A DNA stretch of 64,000 bases from Tolypeutes matacus (lineage: Eukaryota; Chordata; Mammalia; Cingulata; Chlamyphoridae). Numbering within the stretch: the stretch's first letter is position 1; each line of letters starts with the position of its first letter. Below the pieces are notes generated by a model. That model did not search any database. It had not been told where the DNA came from and was given only the letters and a program-made list of their open reading frames with translations. Positions 33,471 to 45,884 of the stretch are shown piece after piece. The stretch is taken from positions 1,582,083 through 1,646,082 of the forward strand of contig JAKSZT010054003.1 of NCBI GenBank assembly GCA_026826555.1. Direction: 5' to 3'. A program made the position numbers and the translations under genes.

Positions 33471-33999
33471 CAACTACAGTTCTTATAAGCATCAGTGTTC
33501 CCTTAAAGTAGCATGGATTCTGTGTACAGGGACTGGGGAGTGCCTATGTGCAAGTCTGTGAGGTGTGCTTGTGAATGTGGGGGGTAGGGGAGAGGGGTGT
33601 GAGTATGTGTCCTGGAGAGGGGTAGTGGGATGTATATCCTTGTACATATATCTAGCCTCCACTCTTCAACCTAATCTCAAATCCCATGATTAGGAATAAA
33701 ACCAGAATTCGCTCCCATTTGAGATGGCTCTCTAGCTGCCCCACAATACTTTCCAAGGCTTGGCAAGGTTTCTGAAGGACTTGTGTGAAGGGGCTACTGA
33801 CTGGCTTGTTTCACATACTAACTTCTCACACTCCTGCTGGCCTGGTCTCCTGGATTGAACCAGGCCTATCACAGACTCTCTGGACCTCAGAGCCGAGGGC
33901 TCCCTGCTCCTCTCAGAATGCACAGGTGCAGTGAGACAGGTCTGCTCAGTCCCCAAACTATTCATGTCCCTCCCTGTGAACTTTCCTCAGGCAACACAG

Positions 34000-36470
34000 G
34001 TGTTTTCCTGCACTGGGTCACTTGGACATGCATAAATGTTTTCTTCCTTCCCTCCTCCAGCTGTCAACACTGTTCCAGAACAAGTCTGATTCCAGAAATT
34101 ATCCTGTACTAGGTTCAGAAGAAGAGATTTGGAAAGTAAAAAGAGATTAAAAGAAAGGAGGAGGGGGGTGGATGTGGCTCAACTGGTTGGGCGTCCGTCT
34201 CCCATATGGAGGGACCTGGGTTTGATCCCCGGGACCTCCCGGTAAAATAAAAAAAAAAAAAGAAAGGAGGAAATACGGAGCAGGCCAGAAGAAGACAGGA
34301 TGGGGAACAAGTACATATGGAATCCATTGCTTTTCTAGCTTTCTTTTTGGCACTTCAGGAAATTCAGCAAAAGTTATGGGAACATAGGGCACCTGCTATT
34401 TTATATGACCATGCAAGTGGAAGTAAGAACTAGCTGGTAAAAATAGGCACAGGAAGTGAAGGATGTCCTGAGAACTTGTTTCCCAGGGGATAGAAAGCCT
34501 TTCCATACAAATCCCTAGGTTGCCATCCATCGAATAGCTCCTTAATTTGGAGAAGAGTGCTGTAGGTGCCTGTAGGGTCACCATGCACAGCTTCCTCCTC
34601 CATTCATCTCTGTGCCTCCCCAGATTCCAGAACTTGTGATTGTGTTGCAGATCCTACTACTGACAGCTGTAAAGACCATGCATGACCTGAAGGTCTCAAC
34701 CTGAGCCTCAGAGGAGCTGGTGTTTGGAGAATGAAAGAAGGCATAATACCAAAGAAATGGAGATGCTTCAGTACTCAACCCCTTATACCCATTTTCTAAT
34801 CAGCCAATTTAGTGAAAGTTTGGCTTTTAGTTTGATAGATTTAGAGTGAGTTTTAGAAATAGGCTTTACTTTTAATGTTAGATGTTATTATATTAAACAA
34901 TATTTACCTCCTACTAGCTATTTTTCTTAATATTTATCAATAAAATAAATACATATACAGATAAACACTGTAAACAAAGTTAGAGCTTCATGGAATATCA
35001 TGTCTGCCTCCCTAACAGCTTCCACCAAGGTCACTCCCTCTCTCATAGAACCCTCATTTAGTCATAGTTGAATGAATAACTGCTAATTTAATACTTAGCC
35101 CCTGTCCTCAGGCCAATGTCTTTCTAAACACTTCCTTTACTGAACTCTGCTTACTCATCTGGAAGGGAACATGGGAACAATATTACTAATGGTCTAATTG
35201 TAAAACTTGGATGTCAATGCATTTTATACTTGCAAGTCAATTTTGTTGGGTATAAAACTAATGACTCAGTTTCTCTAAGTAATATATTACCCCATTTTCC
35301 TCTGATACAATGTATTGTTTTCAAAAATCTTGATGAAATTCTAAGGTTCTTTCTATTATGCCACTTGCTTTTTTCTAATTGCATAAAGGATTTTTCTTTT
35401 TCTATAAAGCCCATCAATTTTACTAGAATATATATTGCCATTAGTCATTCTCAATCAGTGCTCAATGTGCACATTTAATATGCACCTTCAAAGCATTCCT
35501 TCTATTTCCAGAAAAAAATGATAAATTTTTTATTTGTTTCACATCTCTGCTTTGGTTTTTTCTTTCAGGCACTTCTGTTATTCACATATTAGCTCTTCTA
35601 CATCTATCATTAACTTTTGAGACTTTGTCTGAAATCTTTTACAATCTTTGTTAAATTCTCTTGATTTTTTTTTTTTTTCTTTTCAATTTGTTTCTTGTAA
35701 GGCATTATCATTCACTGTGTTCTTTTCAGCTAACATTACATTTATGGGGTGATTTATCCATTTTTTTCCATATTCTTTCCTGATTTCTGTCCATTCATGT
35801 TTTGAGTATTTATCTGATATCTTTTCATATCTTGCTTCATTTTCATAACACCTTATACCTTGTTTTTGAAAAAGTACATCACAAAGTACATGAAGAGGAA
35901 GATCTTCCATTTCTTTGTAGTGCTGTTACTCTGCACTTCTGCTTTTCTGCCCTATATTACCTTTGTACATCAATTAACATAAGTATTTTTTCTACTGGTC
36001 ATTTTATATGACTTTCCCCCCTGAATTTGTAGGCAGTATTATGATTCAGAAGAGCTTTCCCAACCTCACAGAGCTGTCTCCCCTGTTGTGTCTGTAAAAT
36101 GCTAAGAAATACGGCAGCTTCTTTTGGGTATTTCCTGGTTCTGTACTTCTCCCAACATTAAATATGGGCCTTCATTCTCACTACTGCTATTGCACCTGTT
36201 CATTTCTATCTTCATCCTGCTTCTGATTATTGATTTTTACCCCTATAGAAAGTTCTTGCTCTGGAAGGGAACAACTGCATCATCCTGACAAAATCCAGTG
36301 AATGCCCTTAAATGTTCTTGTATTTTCAGGATCAATTAGCTTTAAAGGTATTTTCAGTTATATGTCTTAAAATGTAACTCATTTCTGAATTAAATTTTCT
36401 TATAAGTATTTTATCTAACAATTACTCATTTTTAGTTTCTTATTCTTAGTGTTGAAATTGAAGGTGATTT
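34000..36470. repeat. Dispersed duplication, block 2 (pairs with about 480-4,340)
   Basis: See the paired landmarks listed for block 1. It lies directly after the exon-like tandem units and is followed at 36,480 by an old plus-strand L1. It contains its own SINE (34,163-34,259) and lacks the MaLR-like LTR of block 1. A minus-strand 75-codon frame at 35,683-35,910 is Lys/Asn/Glu-rich and may be an ancient L1/HAL1 remnant. Confidence 0.7.
34163..34259 (+). mobile_element. tRNA-derived SINE with target-site duplication
   Basis: A short Pol III SINE. The A-box-like TGGCTCAACTGG and B-box-like GGTTTGATCCC lie about 35 nt apart, followed by CGGGACCTCCCGG and an A-rich tail. AAGAAAGGAGGA flanks it at 34,151-34,162 and 34,260-34,271. 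It is absent from duplication block 1, so it inserted after the duplication. Confidence 0.88.
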
Positions 36471-36479
36471 CATATCAAT

Positions 36480-39200
36480 TTAAAGAAGGTTATTATTGAT
36501 TTGTGATGTTAAAAATAAATTCCAACATAACCCCATAAAGGAAATATCTAAACAATTTGCAGAAAAAGAAATAAGAATTGGATCAAACTATTTAACTACA
36601 AAAGATCAACTATACCCAAAGAAGGTAACAATGGAGGAAATGAGGGGTAAAAAGTATAAGATATACAAGAAATGAATTAAAAATTGTTAAATAAATCCTG
36701 CCTTTTCAGGAATTGCTTCAAAAATAAACAAATTAAAAATCACCAATGAAAACACACATATTGGCAGAATGGATTAAAAAAAAACTTGGAACATCTATGT
36801 TACTTTTTAAAGAGACTCACTTTAGACCCAAAGAAATAGTTTGAATGTTTCAAGATGAATAAAAATATTCCATACAAAGAGTAACTAGAGGAGAGCAGGG
36901 GTGGCTATACTAATGACAGAAAAAATAGACTTGAAGTAAAAAACTACAACAAAAGAAAATGGAGGACACTATATATTAATAAAAGGGTCAATCCACCAAG
37001 AATATATAACAATCATCAACAATTAGGCACAGAGCCACAAAATACATGAAACAGCTTTGGCAAAACTGAAAGAAGAAATAGACACTTATACAACAATAGT
37101 TGGAGACTTCAAACACCACTTTCAATAATGGATCAATCATGACAGAATATTAGTAAGGAAATTGAGGATTTGAACAATAGTATAAACAAACTACACCTGA
37201 GACACATATAGAACAACACTCAACAACTGTAGAATATGCATTCTTCTAAAGTGCCAATGGATCATTCCCAGGCTAGACCATTGTTAGGGCATGAGAAAAT
37301 AATTTTTAAAATATTGAAATCACACAAAGATTCTCTCCTACCACAATGGAATGATATAAAAATCAATAACAGAAGGAAAACTGGAATTTACAAATAAGTG
37401 GAAAATATACAACCCATTCTTAAGTAACCAAAAGGATAATCCACCTACAAGGGAAATCAGAAAATTCTTAGAGACAAATTAAAAGGAAAATAAACCATGC
37501 CAAATACTATGTGAAGGAAAAAGGTACTGCTCATTGGGAAACTTATAGTTATAGATTCCTACTTTAAAAAAGAAAGATCTCAAATCAATAACCAAACTTC
37601 TTATCTTGAGGAAAAAAGAGTAAGCCAAACCTAACACTAGTAGAAGGAAGGAAATAATAAAGATTAGAGTGGAGATAAGTGAGATAAAGAATAGAAAAAC
37701 AATTGAGAGGATCAATGAAACCAAAAATTGGTTTTTTAAAAGATCAATAAAATCAACAGAGAAAAATGAGAGAAGATGCAAGTAACTATTTAAGAAATAG
37801 AAGTGGGAACATTACCACTGACCTGGCAGAAATTAAAATGGTTATAAGAGAATACTATGAACAATCATATGCCAACAAACTAGATAATCTAGAAGAAATG
37901 AACAAAATCCTAGAAAAATAAAAATAACCTGAACTGACTCAAGATGAAATAAAAGATCATCACAGCCTTATAAAAGCAAAATGATTGAATAAATAATAAA
38001 AAACCTCCCAACAAGGAAAAGTCCAATAGCAGATGATTTTAAGGAGAATTGTACCAAACATTCAAACAAGAATTAACACCAACCCTTCCCAACTCATTCT
38101 ATGAGGCTTAGCATTATTTTGACACTCAAACCAGATAGAGATATCAAAAGAAAATAAAACTACAGACCAACTTCCCTTATAAATATAGAAGCAAAAAACC
38201 TCAACAAAACACTGGAAATCAAATCAAACTACATATAATATAAGGATTATACCCCATGACCAAGGGTGACTCATCCCAGGAATTCACTGGTATTTCAACA
38301 TAAAAAAATCAGTCAATATACTACACTACATTAATAGAATGAAGGAAAAAAATCCATATGGTCACTTTAATAACACAGAGAAACCTTCTGAGGAAATCCA
38401 CAATGATTTCATTACAAAATGACTCAGAAAATAGGAATAAAAGGTAATATACACAACATGATAAATACAAAGCCTCAGCTAACATCATATTCAATGGTTA
38501 CAGAATGGAAGCTTTCAGTGAAAGACAGATACCTGAGGTCAAGAACAAGACAAGGATTCCCACTTTTGCCACTCCTAGTCAAAATTATACTGGAAGTTCT
38601 AGCCAGGGCAATTAGGCAAGAAAAAGAAAATTTATCCAAATTGGAAATTAAAAAGTAAAACTAACACTATTCTCAGATGATATGATCCTTCATATTGAAA
38701 ATCCCAAAGAATCCACAAGAAAAGTAGTAGAGGAAATAAACATTTTCAGAAAAGATGCAGGGTATAAGATAAACACTAAAAAATCAGTTTTGTTTTTCCA
38801 TACCAGGAAAAAACTATCAGAAATGGGCATTAAATACCAATTCCATGCACTACAGCATCTAAAGAATAAAATACCTGAAAATAAATTTAAACAAAGAGAT
38901 GAATTTTCTATACACAGAAAACTACAAAATGCTACTGAAAGAAATTAAAGAAAACTTAAATAAATGGTAAGATATCATGCATCCATGTAAAAGATTTAAT
39001 ATTGTTACAACATCAATACTACCTAAAAGCCATCTATAGATTCAATACAATTCCTATCAAAATCTCTGCAGCCTTTTTTTTTGTAGAAATGGAAAAGTCA
39101 ATCCTCAAATTCATATGGAATACTGAGAGACCTCAACTAGTCAAAACAATCTTTCAGAAGTCTCACAACTAAATAATAAACACATGCAACCTGATATCAT
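36480..39200 (+). mobile_element. Decayed L1M ORF2
   Basis: A colinear old L1 ORF2. It has endonuclease-like sequence (ATTGGCAGAATGGATTAAAA near 36,760, GGAGACTTCAAACACC near 37,105) and reverse-transcriptase-like frames (RSRTRQGFPLLPLLVKIILEV at 38,541-38,600; DMILHIENPKEST near 38,680; DAGYKINTKKSVLFF near 38,755). The 3' region is AAATCTCTGCAGCC near 39,060. Numerous stops and shifts. Much older than L1-A or L1-B. Confidence 0.85.
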
Positions 39201-39239
39201 TTCAAGTTATACAACATAACATATAAAAAACAAGAAAGC

Positions 39240-39560
39240 CCTGATCTATTCTCCAGGGGAAAAACAATCAGCAGATACAGTCCTAAATGAACCACAGAAG
39301 GAATTATCAGACAAAGCAGTTATTAAGTCTCTACTCAATGAGAAAGGTAAATCCTCTTGGAATGAAAGAAAAGACAATTCTCAACAAAGAAACAGAAACA
39401 ATAAAAAGAGTAAAGGGAATTTTAGAACTAGAAATAAAATATCCAAAATTCAAAAGTTCCCTGGATGGGATCAATAATAGAATGGAGGTAATAGAGGAAA
39501 GAGTGAGATGGAAGTTAGAGCAGTGAAATGATACAATGAAGAACACAGAAGGGGGGAAAG
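39240..39560 (+). mobile_element. L1/HAL1-like fragment
   Basis: A Lys/Glu-rich open stretch (KGILELEIKYPKFKSSLDGI and on to MEVIEERV) resembles coiled-coil ORF1-type sequence of old L1/HAL1 elements. Short and broken. Confidence 0.4.
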
Positions 39561-39834
39561 GGCTGAACTAAAGTTAATGGAGCCTCAGAGACCTGAAGGA
39601 CATTTAACATTCAAGCCAAATGCTGAAGGGAGAAGAATGAGAATGGTACAGAATAAATATGGGTTAAAATAGACTGAACACTACCCAACCTATGACACAC
39701 AGATGTGAGATGCTAAGAAAATCACACCCTGATGCATCATAAAAAAACAGCTGATAAAGATGAAAAGTTCTGAAAGGATTCTAAGAAAAATGACAGGTGC
39801 TTTGGTTGTAAAGTTCATGAAACCATTTCCTAAT

Positions 39835-39967
39835 ATAATTCAGATGTCTGATTCAGCATGTCTAAGATGGGGCTCAAGAATCTGCATTATTAACAAGCTC
39901 ACAGTTGCTGCTGCTGATGGTGCTGGTGCTGGTCCTGGGACCACCCTTTGTGAACCAGTGACTTAGT
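39835..39967 (+). mobile_element. MER5A-like DNA transposon relic
   Basis: ATTCAGCATGTCTAAGATGGGGC, then GAATCTGCATTATTAACAAG, a GCTG-rich middle and GGGACCACCCTTTGTGAACCAGTG follow the known 3' half of the hAT-Charlie MER5 family. Confidence 0.8.
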
Positions 39968-39984
39968 GAAACACTTGTTCGTTT

Positions 39985-40500
39985 ACCCAAGGAGGCATGT
40001 AGAAACTATTCACTACAGCATTTCTTGTAATAGTGAAAATTCTGGAAACATTCTAAATGTCCATCAATCTGAAAGAGGATAAACTGAGTTATTTTCACAC
40101 AATGCGGTATTATATCATAGTTAAAATAAACATTTAAAGCAAAATGTGTCCATGACTAAAATTTTATCTGCAAGCAGCCACAAAAGAATTCTACATATAT
40201 GCAGATGTATAAATATGTCATCTTTCTATAAGAAATAAATGACAATAATTAAAACCAAATTTATGATAGAGATTAGTTCCAGGATGGAAAAGGGGTGTGG
40301 AATTGAAGAGAGCATAAAAGAATCCTCAAGTGATCTGTCATGCTTTATTTCTTAGAAAAAGAAAAGTATGCCACATATATGGTATGATGTTAAGATTTGA
40401 TGAAAATTTGAGGTGTGTATACAGTGGTGAGCATCATGTTCTCTATTCTTAAATGTGTTTGAAATATTGTATAATAAAATGAAAAAATACTATATCAATA
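39985..40500 (+). mobile_element. L1M 3' end
   Basis: TTCACTACAGCATTTCTTGTAATAGTGAAAA, AAATGTCCATCAATC, then TATTGTATAATAAAATGAAAAA at the end. This is an old L1 tail with an AATAAA-type signal and A-rich end. Confidence 0.55.
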
Positions 40501-41089
40501 TTAACTGTTTAAAATTAACTCTACATAAGTAAATGAATATTTTATCAAATTTTACTCAAATAAAACCTTATATGTCAGATATGGAAACACCATTACTTTG
40601 ACTTTGTGGCTAATGAAAAGTTTCTCAACCACTGATTTTCTGGTTCAGTCAACAACTAGTTACTTATTGTCCTTTAGGAGCTGTGATGACCATACATGGA
40701 CTAGGAACTCCCTGCCTCCAAGAAACTCACAGATATAGAAAGATACATGGTACTAACTGTTGAAAACAAACAGTCTAATAAAGCTAAATTCACTGGTAGT
40801 ACAGTCAGGAGAAGATGAGGGAAAGATAAGAATCAGGTAACATTTATAAAAATGAGTTTTTAACTGAATCTTTAAAAAAAGAGGAGAGATTTGTCAGGTA
40901 AAAAGGTAGAGATTAATCATCACTGGCAGAAGAGATGACAAGTACAAAGGCAAGGAGTCATGAAAATGTAATCTATCTACTTGGAACTAAGTCATTCTGA
41001 TATGGCTAATCATCAGTTGAAGAAATGGCATGAGATATATGAAATAAATCAATTAAAATAATCTCTGTAAATGGTACTATCATTTACAG
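40501..41089. other. No recognisable feature
   Basis: Ordinary composition. No frame longer than a few dozen codons and no repeat recognised. Confidence 0.4.
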
Positions 41090-41443
41090 CATTCTCAGGT
41101 CAAAAACCTCAAAGTCATCTTCGACCTCTCTTTTGCTCTCACACTAACATCCAATAATTCATCAATGAATTCTGTTAGCTCTATCTTCAAGATACACCCA
41201 GAATCCAACCCTGTCTTCCCATCTACTCCACTAGTACCTGGTCAAAGCCATCACCTCTCACCTGGCTTATGACATAGTTTCCCTTCTTGTCCCTCTGCTT
41301 GTTCTCCTACAGTCTATTATCTACACAGACTAGTAAAGTGATTACTCCAAAATTTAAATCAGACAATGCACTCCCCATTTAAAGTCTTCCAATAATCACC
41401 CATCACTATTAGAACACAATTCTTAATGTCTTTGCCATGGTGC

Positions 41444-41994
41444 AAAATCATATGCTGTCACCAACCATAGACCACAGTTCACATCATAGACCACATTCTC
41501 TCCCACACAGTTCTGAGTGGTGTGTGCTGATTTAAAATGGAGATGTCTGTGTGGGATGTGGTGGAAGGTGTGGGAGGTGGGCAACATGGGAATCCCAGGG
41601 GGTTCTATGTAATATTTTCGGTAATCTAAGTACCTCTTAAAATATATTTATATATATATAAATAACATTTTTTTTTTTTAAGATTTTATTTATTTATTCA
41701 TTCATCCCCCCCTTGCTGCCTGTGCTCCCTGGGTCAGCCAACCACGCCGTGCGGGCAGGCTTGCCCTCACCAGGAGGCCCCAGGAACCGAACCCGGGGCC
41801 TCCCATATGGTAAACAGGAGCCCCACCGATTGAGCCACAGCCGCTTCCCTATAAATAACATTTTTGTAAGCAAATGCACATATATGCATATGTATTTATA
41901 TATCATTTTACAAATAGTGGTATGTATTGTGAAAAATTTGATTTTTACCCACAATAAAAAATAAATAAATTAAAAAAAAAAATCATATGCTGTC
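41444..41994 (+). mobile_element. L1-B-family 3' end with target-site duplication, carrying a SINE
   Basis: AAAATCATATGCTGTC at 41,444-41,459 and 41,979-41,994 flanks a 5'-truncated L1-B 3' end (41,460-41,978) that ends ACAATAAAAAATAAATAAATT plus an A-run. A SINE at 41,673-41,850 splits the terminal TA-rich part. Confidence 0.92.
41673..41850 (-). mobile_element. tRNA-derived SINE with target-site duplication
   Basis: On the minus strand: A-box-like TGGCTCAATCGG, B-box-like GGTTCGGTTCC, a G+C-rich body with several CpGs, and a (AAAT)n/A-rich tail. ATAAATAACATTTTT flanks it at 41,658-41,672 and 41,851-41,865. At 178 nt it is longer than the copy at 34,163, with an extra 3' portion after GGCCTCCTGG. 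Retained CpGs suggest a recent insertion. Confidence 0.9.
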
Positions 41995-42329
41995 TGGCTC
42001 CAAATCTCAACCTCACTTCCTTCCACTTTGTCTCCTCATTCCCTTTGCTTCAACTGTTCTTTGGCTTCAAACACTATCCTACCTCAGGGCCTTTGCACCT
42101 GTGGCTCCCATTGCCTGGAAAATCCATCCACCACCAGAGAGTCAAGGGCTCTCACCTTCATAGCATTCAAGTCCCTAATCAAATGTCACCTCCTAAGAGA
42201 GACCTTCCTATTCAAAATAACACCCCCATCACCTTCTATTCATTATTCTATTTTACACTTTCTTTTTAGATATCATTACTATTTTATATCACTTTTATTT
42301 ACTTATTAAATTGTCTCTCTTGCCAATCA

Positions 42330-42430
42330 TTTGCAAATAAGAACTTAACCACTTTATCTTTAACATCAAGAAGCATGCTTGTCAAATGTGTGGAGTAAAT
42401 AAGTATTTGTTAAATAAATGAACAAATGAA
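42330..42430 (+). repeat. L2-tail-like sequence
   Basis: Ends TAAGTATTTGTTAAATAAATGAACAAATGAATG, the terminal motif of L2/MIR-type repeats. Confidence 0.45.
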
Positions 42431-43120
42431 TGCATATTTACCATGTTTATACTTCTGTAAATCAATAAAAGAGGAAAATGGTTTCAATACAGTATGACAG
42501 ATTAAGAATTGAAAAAAGAAGAAAGAATACCTTAACTAAATCACTCCAATCTCTCCAATACCTTAACTAAATCACCATATACAGTGCTCAGCAAACAACT
42601 TAAAGAGTTTCCTAGGAAATACAAATCCTTTACAAATTTCACTCCAATCTTTATGAAGCTATTTAGCCCATGACAAATAATATTTATTCTATTAGGAGAG
42701 AAAGCCAAGCTGATAAAAAAATGAGAATCCTGGAGATGTTTTTGAAGTATAGAGCTCTCTTTATTTTTAAACCACTGCAAATACACAAGCAGGTTTGTCA
42801 TTTGATAATATCAGTAAAGAAGAATTGGCAGAAACAACAAGTTATTTGTAATTAAAGTGATTGATTTTTCTGCAAAATCTGGGAAGCCATACCAAAGCTT
42901 CATCCTACCTTCAAACCAGTGGATTTGAAAACTTACATAAGAAGGTCACATTTGAAATGTTCTAGTTACTGCTACTACAAGGAAAGTGAAAAAATCCTGA
43001 AGCCATTTTAAACTACAGCACAAGGGCAAAAAGACCAAAGCTCTAGAAAAATGTATAGTTCTTGGTTTATTTCTTTAATTTGGAAGCAGCTATCTAAAAT
43101 AAAAATCCAATGTGGTATGT
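42431..43120. other. No gene recognised; short direct repeat
   Basis: ATACCTTAACTAAATCAC occurs twice (about 42,528 and 42,558). Otherwise no recognised repeat. Confidence 0.4.
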
Positions 43121-43940
43121 AAAGAAATCATCTAGACACCCAGGTCCTATGTCATGGTGGATAGCTCCAGATTTTGGTGCCTTGCCAGTGGGCCCTACTT
43201 TGGAATTTGTGCTCCTGACAGTGACAGAGTTGGACTCAAATGTCTTCCCTGCACATGGTTAATCTGTCCCTTCTATTCAAATCTATATGTGGTGTTGGAG
43301 TTTGTAAGTGTATATCTACAGACTGGAGTCTTTTGGCTGTCCATGTGCCAGCTGGGCCCAGAATCTTGGTGGAGCTGCAACTCCTACTCTACAGCTCAAT
43401 GGACTCACCCAGGACAACTGGTGGGGAGATGATGATGGACAACTGCCACCCCAGGGAATGGAGAGAGTCTGCAGCTGCAGGCAGGATAATCCCATCCATC
43501 TTATCCATGATTCAAGCAATGGAAGAAATTACAATATTAATGTGGAGCCAGTGGCCATTGGATGCTCTGGGGGCAGGGAGAGGGAAAAGCAGTTGTAATA
43601 CAGAGGCTTTTCTGAGACTTGGGTATAGTCCTGAGTGACACTGCAATGACAGATATAGGTCATTTTATATCATCATATAACATACAGAACTGTGTGGGAG
43701 AGAGTGTAGTCTACAATGTGAACTATGGTCCATGCTTAATGGTAAAGCCCCAGGATGTGTATATCCATTGCAGGTGAAGTGCCACACTAACGAAGGATGT
43801 TTATGAGGGAGGTTGTGGGAGGAGTGGGAGGTAGGGAATATGGGAATCCCTTTATTCTTTTTTAACATATATGTAATCTATCTTTTTTTAAAAATAAAAA
43901 AAATTGTTAAAAAATATAAAGGGGGAAAAAGAAATCATCT
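43121..43940 (+). mobile_element. L1-B-family 3' UTR insertion with target-site duplication
   Basis: AAAGAAATCATCT at 43,121-43,133 and 43,928-43,940 brackets a 794-nt plus-strand 3' UTR tail with a short internal deletion relative to 53,200-54,090. The end is A-rich (AAAATAAAAAAAATTG). Confidence 0.9.
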
Positions 43941-44394
43941 TGGTTAACAATAACTTTCATCTATGTTTATCAACATTAACATGGAAAAGCTTCAAAAAAG
44001 CAAAACTTTATAGAAATATAACAGCATGATGAGAAGCCTATTTTAAGCCCCATATTTTTCATGTTTATGTTTGTAACAACTGAGCCTTTCATCTAAGCTA
44101 CAAGTGAAGCATCCTTTCAGCATTAGCATCTCACTCTAATTAGGACTGAGAATGAATCCCTCTCACTCTTGCTACTTGAATGAGACTTTTAGATAATCCA
44201 ATACCAGAGTGAAGCTCAGAGAAATTCCAAAATTCTGAGAACATTTCAGTCATGTACCTCACTTAAGGCAGTTGTGTGGCCTGATGCCAAAATGACAGGC
44301 TACATCACAAGATTTACATATTCAATAAAATAAACTTCAGTCTGAATGCTCAGGCAATACGATGATTAGCTAACAAACTGCCACACTGTAGAAA
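43941..44394. other. No recognisable feature
   Basis: No frame or repeat family recognised. Confidence 0.4.
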
Positions 44395-44585
44395 ATGTAC
44401 TAAGCCTTGAAGTTGGAAGACCTGATTTCAAACCCAAGCTCTGCCATTAACTAGATACGACAGCTTCAGGCAAAGTACTTTCTTCCCACTAAACCCCAGA
44501 TGCCTAAACTCTAAATGGGAGACTAGCACAGGTCTTGCTTACCTCTCAAGTTTTTGGTGACAAAGTAAGTGTATCAACTTGTTTT
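44395..44585 (+). repeat. MIR SINE relic
   Basis: GGAAGACCTGATTTCAAACCC..CTCTGCCATTAACTAG, then GGCAAAGTACTTTC and CTAAATGGGAGA.TAGCA follow the MIR order (lesion of GGGTTCAAATCC...CTGTGTGACCTTGGGCAAG). Confidence 0.7.
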
Positions 44586-45884
44586 CTACACTTCAAAATT
44601 TAGTAACATATGTCCCTTGCTTCCTCTACTCTTATTCTATGCCTAACAAAATGAAATCTGGCTTTATTCTCAAGCACCCAAAACTTAAACACTGGCCTCT
44701 AGTAATGCCAATTTGATGGACCCTTTTCAGTTCTCAACCTTCTTGATATCTCTAGCACATGGCACAAGTAAACATGCCTACCTTCTTGAACCTCTTTTCT
44801 CTTGGCTTCCTCAATACCCCTGCTTCTAGGTTCTCTTTCTAACCTACTAGTCACTCTTTATTAGGCATTCATTCATTTTACAAACATTTCTGGATTCCAT
44901 ATTAAGTTTCAACCACTTAGGTACTAAGCATATGTTACATTAACAGCCTGCTCTAATGGGGCTTCCAAGTTTGTGGACAACACAGCCATTCACACAAAAA
45001 ATGTCCATATGAATAAATAATTCTGAGCAATTTTAAATACTATAAATACAATGAAAAACATTCTGAGAAAAACAATGGAAAGCATAATTGAGATATGGGT
45101 CAGGATTCCTTGTATACATCTTCAACTCTCATACTCTGCCTCCTAATGATCTCTTTCATGTCCATGTCTCTCTTTTCTGCCACCATCTATATGCTGAAAA
45201 CTCCTCAGTAAATGCATTGTCATATACCCCAGATGCCAAGTCACTCCATAATCCAGAATCATCTGTGACTCCTTTCTCTCCCACACACCTTCATATCTAC
45301 TAACCAGTGGTTTTGAAAGTCCTTTCAATTCTCTATCCATCTCACAAACTCATTTTACAAGCATGACATAGCAAGACTGTTCCATAATTACATCTCAGCA
45401 CAGATGATGATAAGATGTCTAACCACAGAAACGACCAAAATCCATCCCTCTTCCCTGACTAAATAAGTAACCACGGACTACTCACCAAGTATTACTTTAG
45501 CCCCACACATTTCTGCCTCCTAGATAAAAAATTAAGATTCACAACCTTAATTTTAATTTAAATTAAATCTTAATTTTAAATGCTCCCATTTTTAGAGCAC
45601 CCAATCCAGAACAAAATCAACTAACATAAATCCAATCCTACAACAACCCACACCCAACACCTTCTTTCATAGATGCCATGGTATCCCATGGTTACTTTCT
45701 GCCTCAGTGCAAGATCCACTGAGGTCAGATCTGTTCAACTACAGGAGTGTCCCTGGTGGCCACTAGCTGAAGGATATCAACATATTGGAGACTGTGTCTT
45801 ATTAGTTTCTGTAACCCCCTAGTTCAGTGCCTGGAAACTAGGAGGAGTTTAATAAGCTATTAAATTAAAGAACAGATTCTTAAA
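44586..45884. other. No gene recognised; L2/MIR-tail-like motif near 45,790-45,870
   Basis: Ordinary to A+T-rich sequence. The segment CTAGTTCAGTGCCTGGAAACTAGGAGGAGTTTAATAA resembles the end of an L2/MIR repeat. Confidence 0.35.

Larger units (their letters stand above)
31700..33490 (+). repeat. Local tandem duplication of exon-like sequence (units about 31,700-32,560 and 32,560-33,490)
   Basis: Paired landmarks in the same order are GAGGAGCTTCTGAGTGACAGG...GAGGCCATATCTAATGGCAAGGT at 31,737-31,790 with GTGGAGCTTCCTAATGACTGA...GTGGCCCCATCTAATGCTGAGGT at 32,589-32,643; AAGAGCAAGCAAAAACAGTACAT near 32,213 and AAGAGCAAGCAAAAACAGCACAT near 33,106; and GAATGAGGATTTGGG...GATTTTCCAGGTAAA near 32,345 and GAAATGAGGATTGGGG...GATTTTCCAGGTAAA near 33,424. 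The second unit is interrupted at about 33,150-33,320 by A+T-rich sequence. The units look like introns with short exons, but I do not recognise the family. Confidence 0.6.
41090..42320 (+). mobile_element. L2 LINE fragment, interrupted
   Basis: Characteristic L2 3' region: ACATCCAATAATTCATCA..., TCTGTTAGCTCTATCTTCAA, CAGAATCCAACC, TCACCTGGCTTATG, then, after the insertion, CTCAGGGCCTTTGCACCTGTGGC, CATTGCCTGGAA and AAATGTCACCTCCTAAGAGAG. It is split at 41,444-41,994 by an L1-B-family 3' end. Confidence 0.88.

Noticed and set aside
34163..34259. tRNA gene (A- and B-box-like motifs)
   Set aside because: No cloverleaf acceptor pairing, an A-rich tail and a flanking target-site duplication. It is a SINE, as are the similar segments at 5,448, 41,673, 62,284 and 62,411.
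42528..42576. CRISPR-like or functional direct repeat
   Set aside because: Only two copies of an 18-mer in a mammalian background. A local slippage duplication is sufficient.
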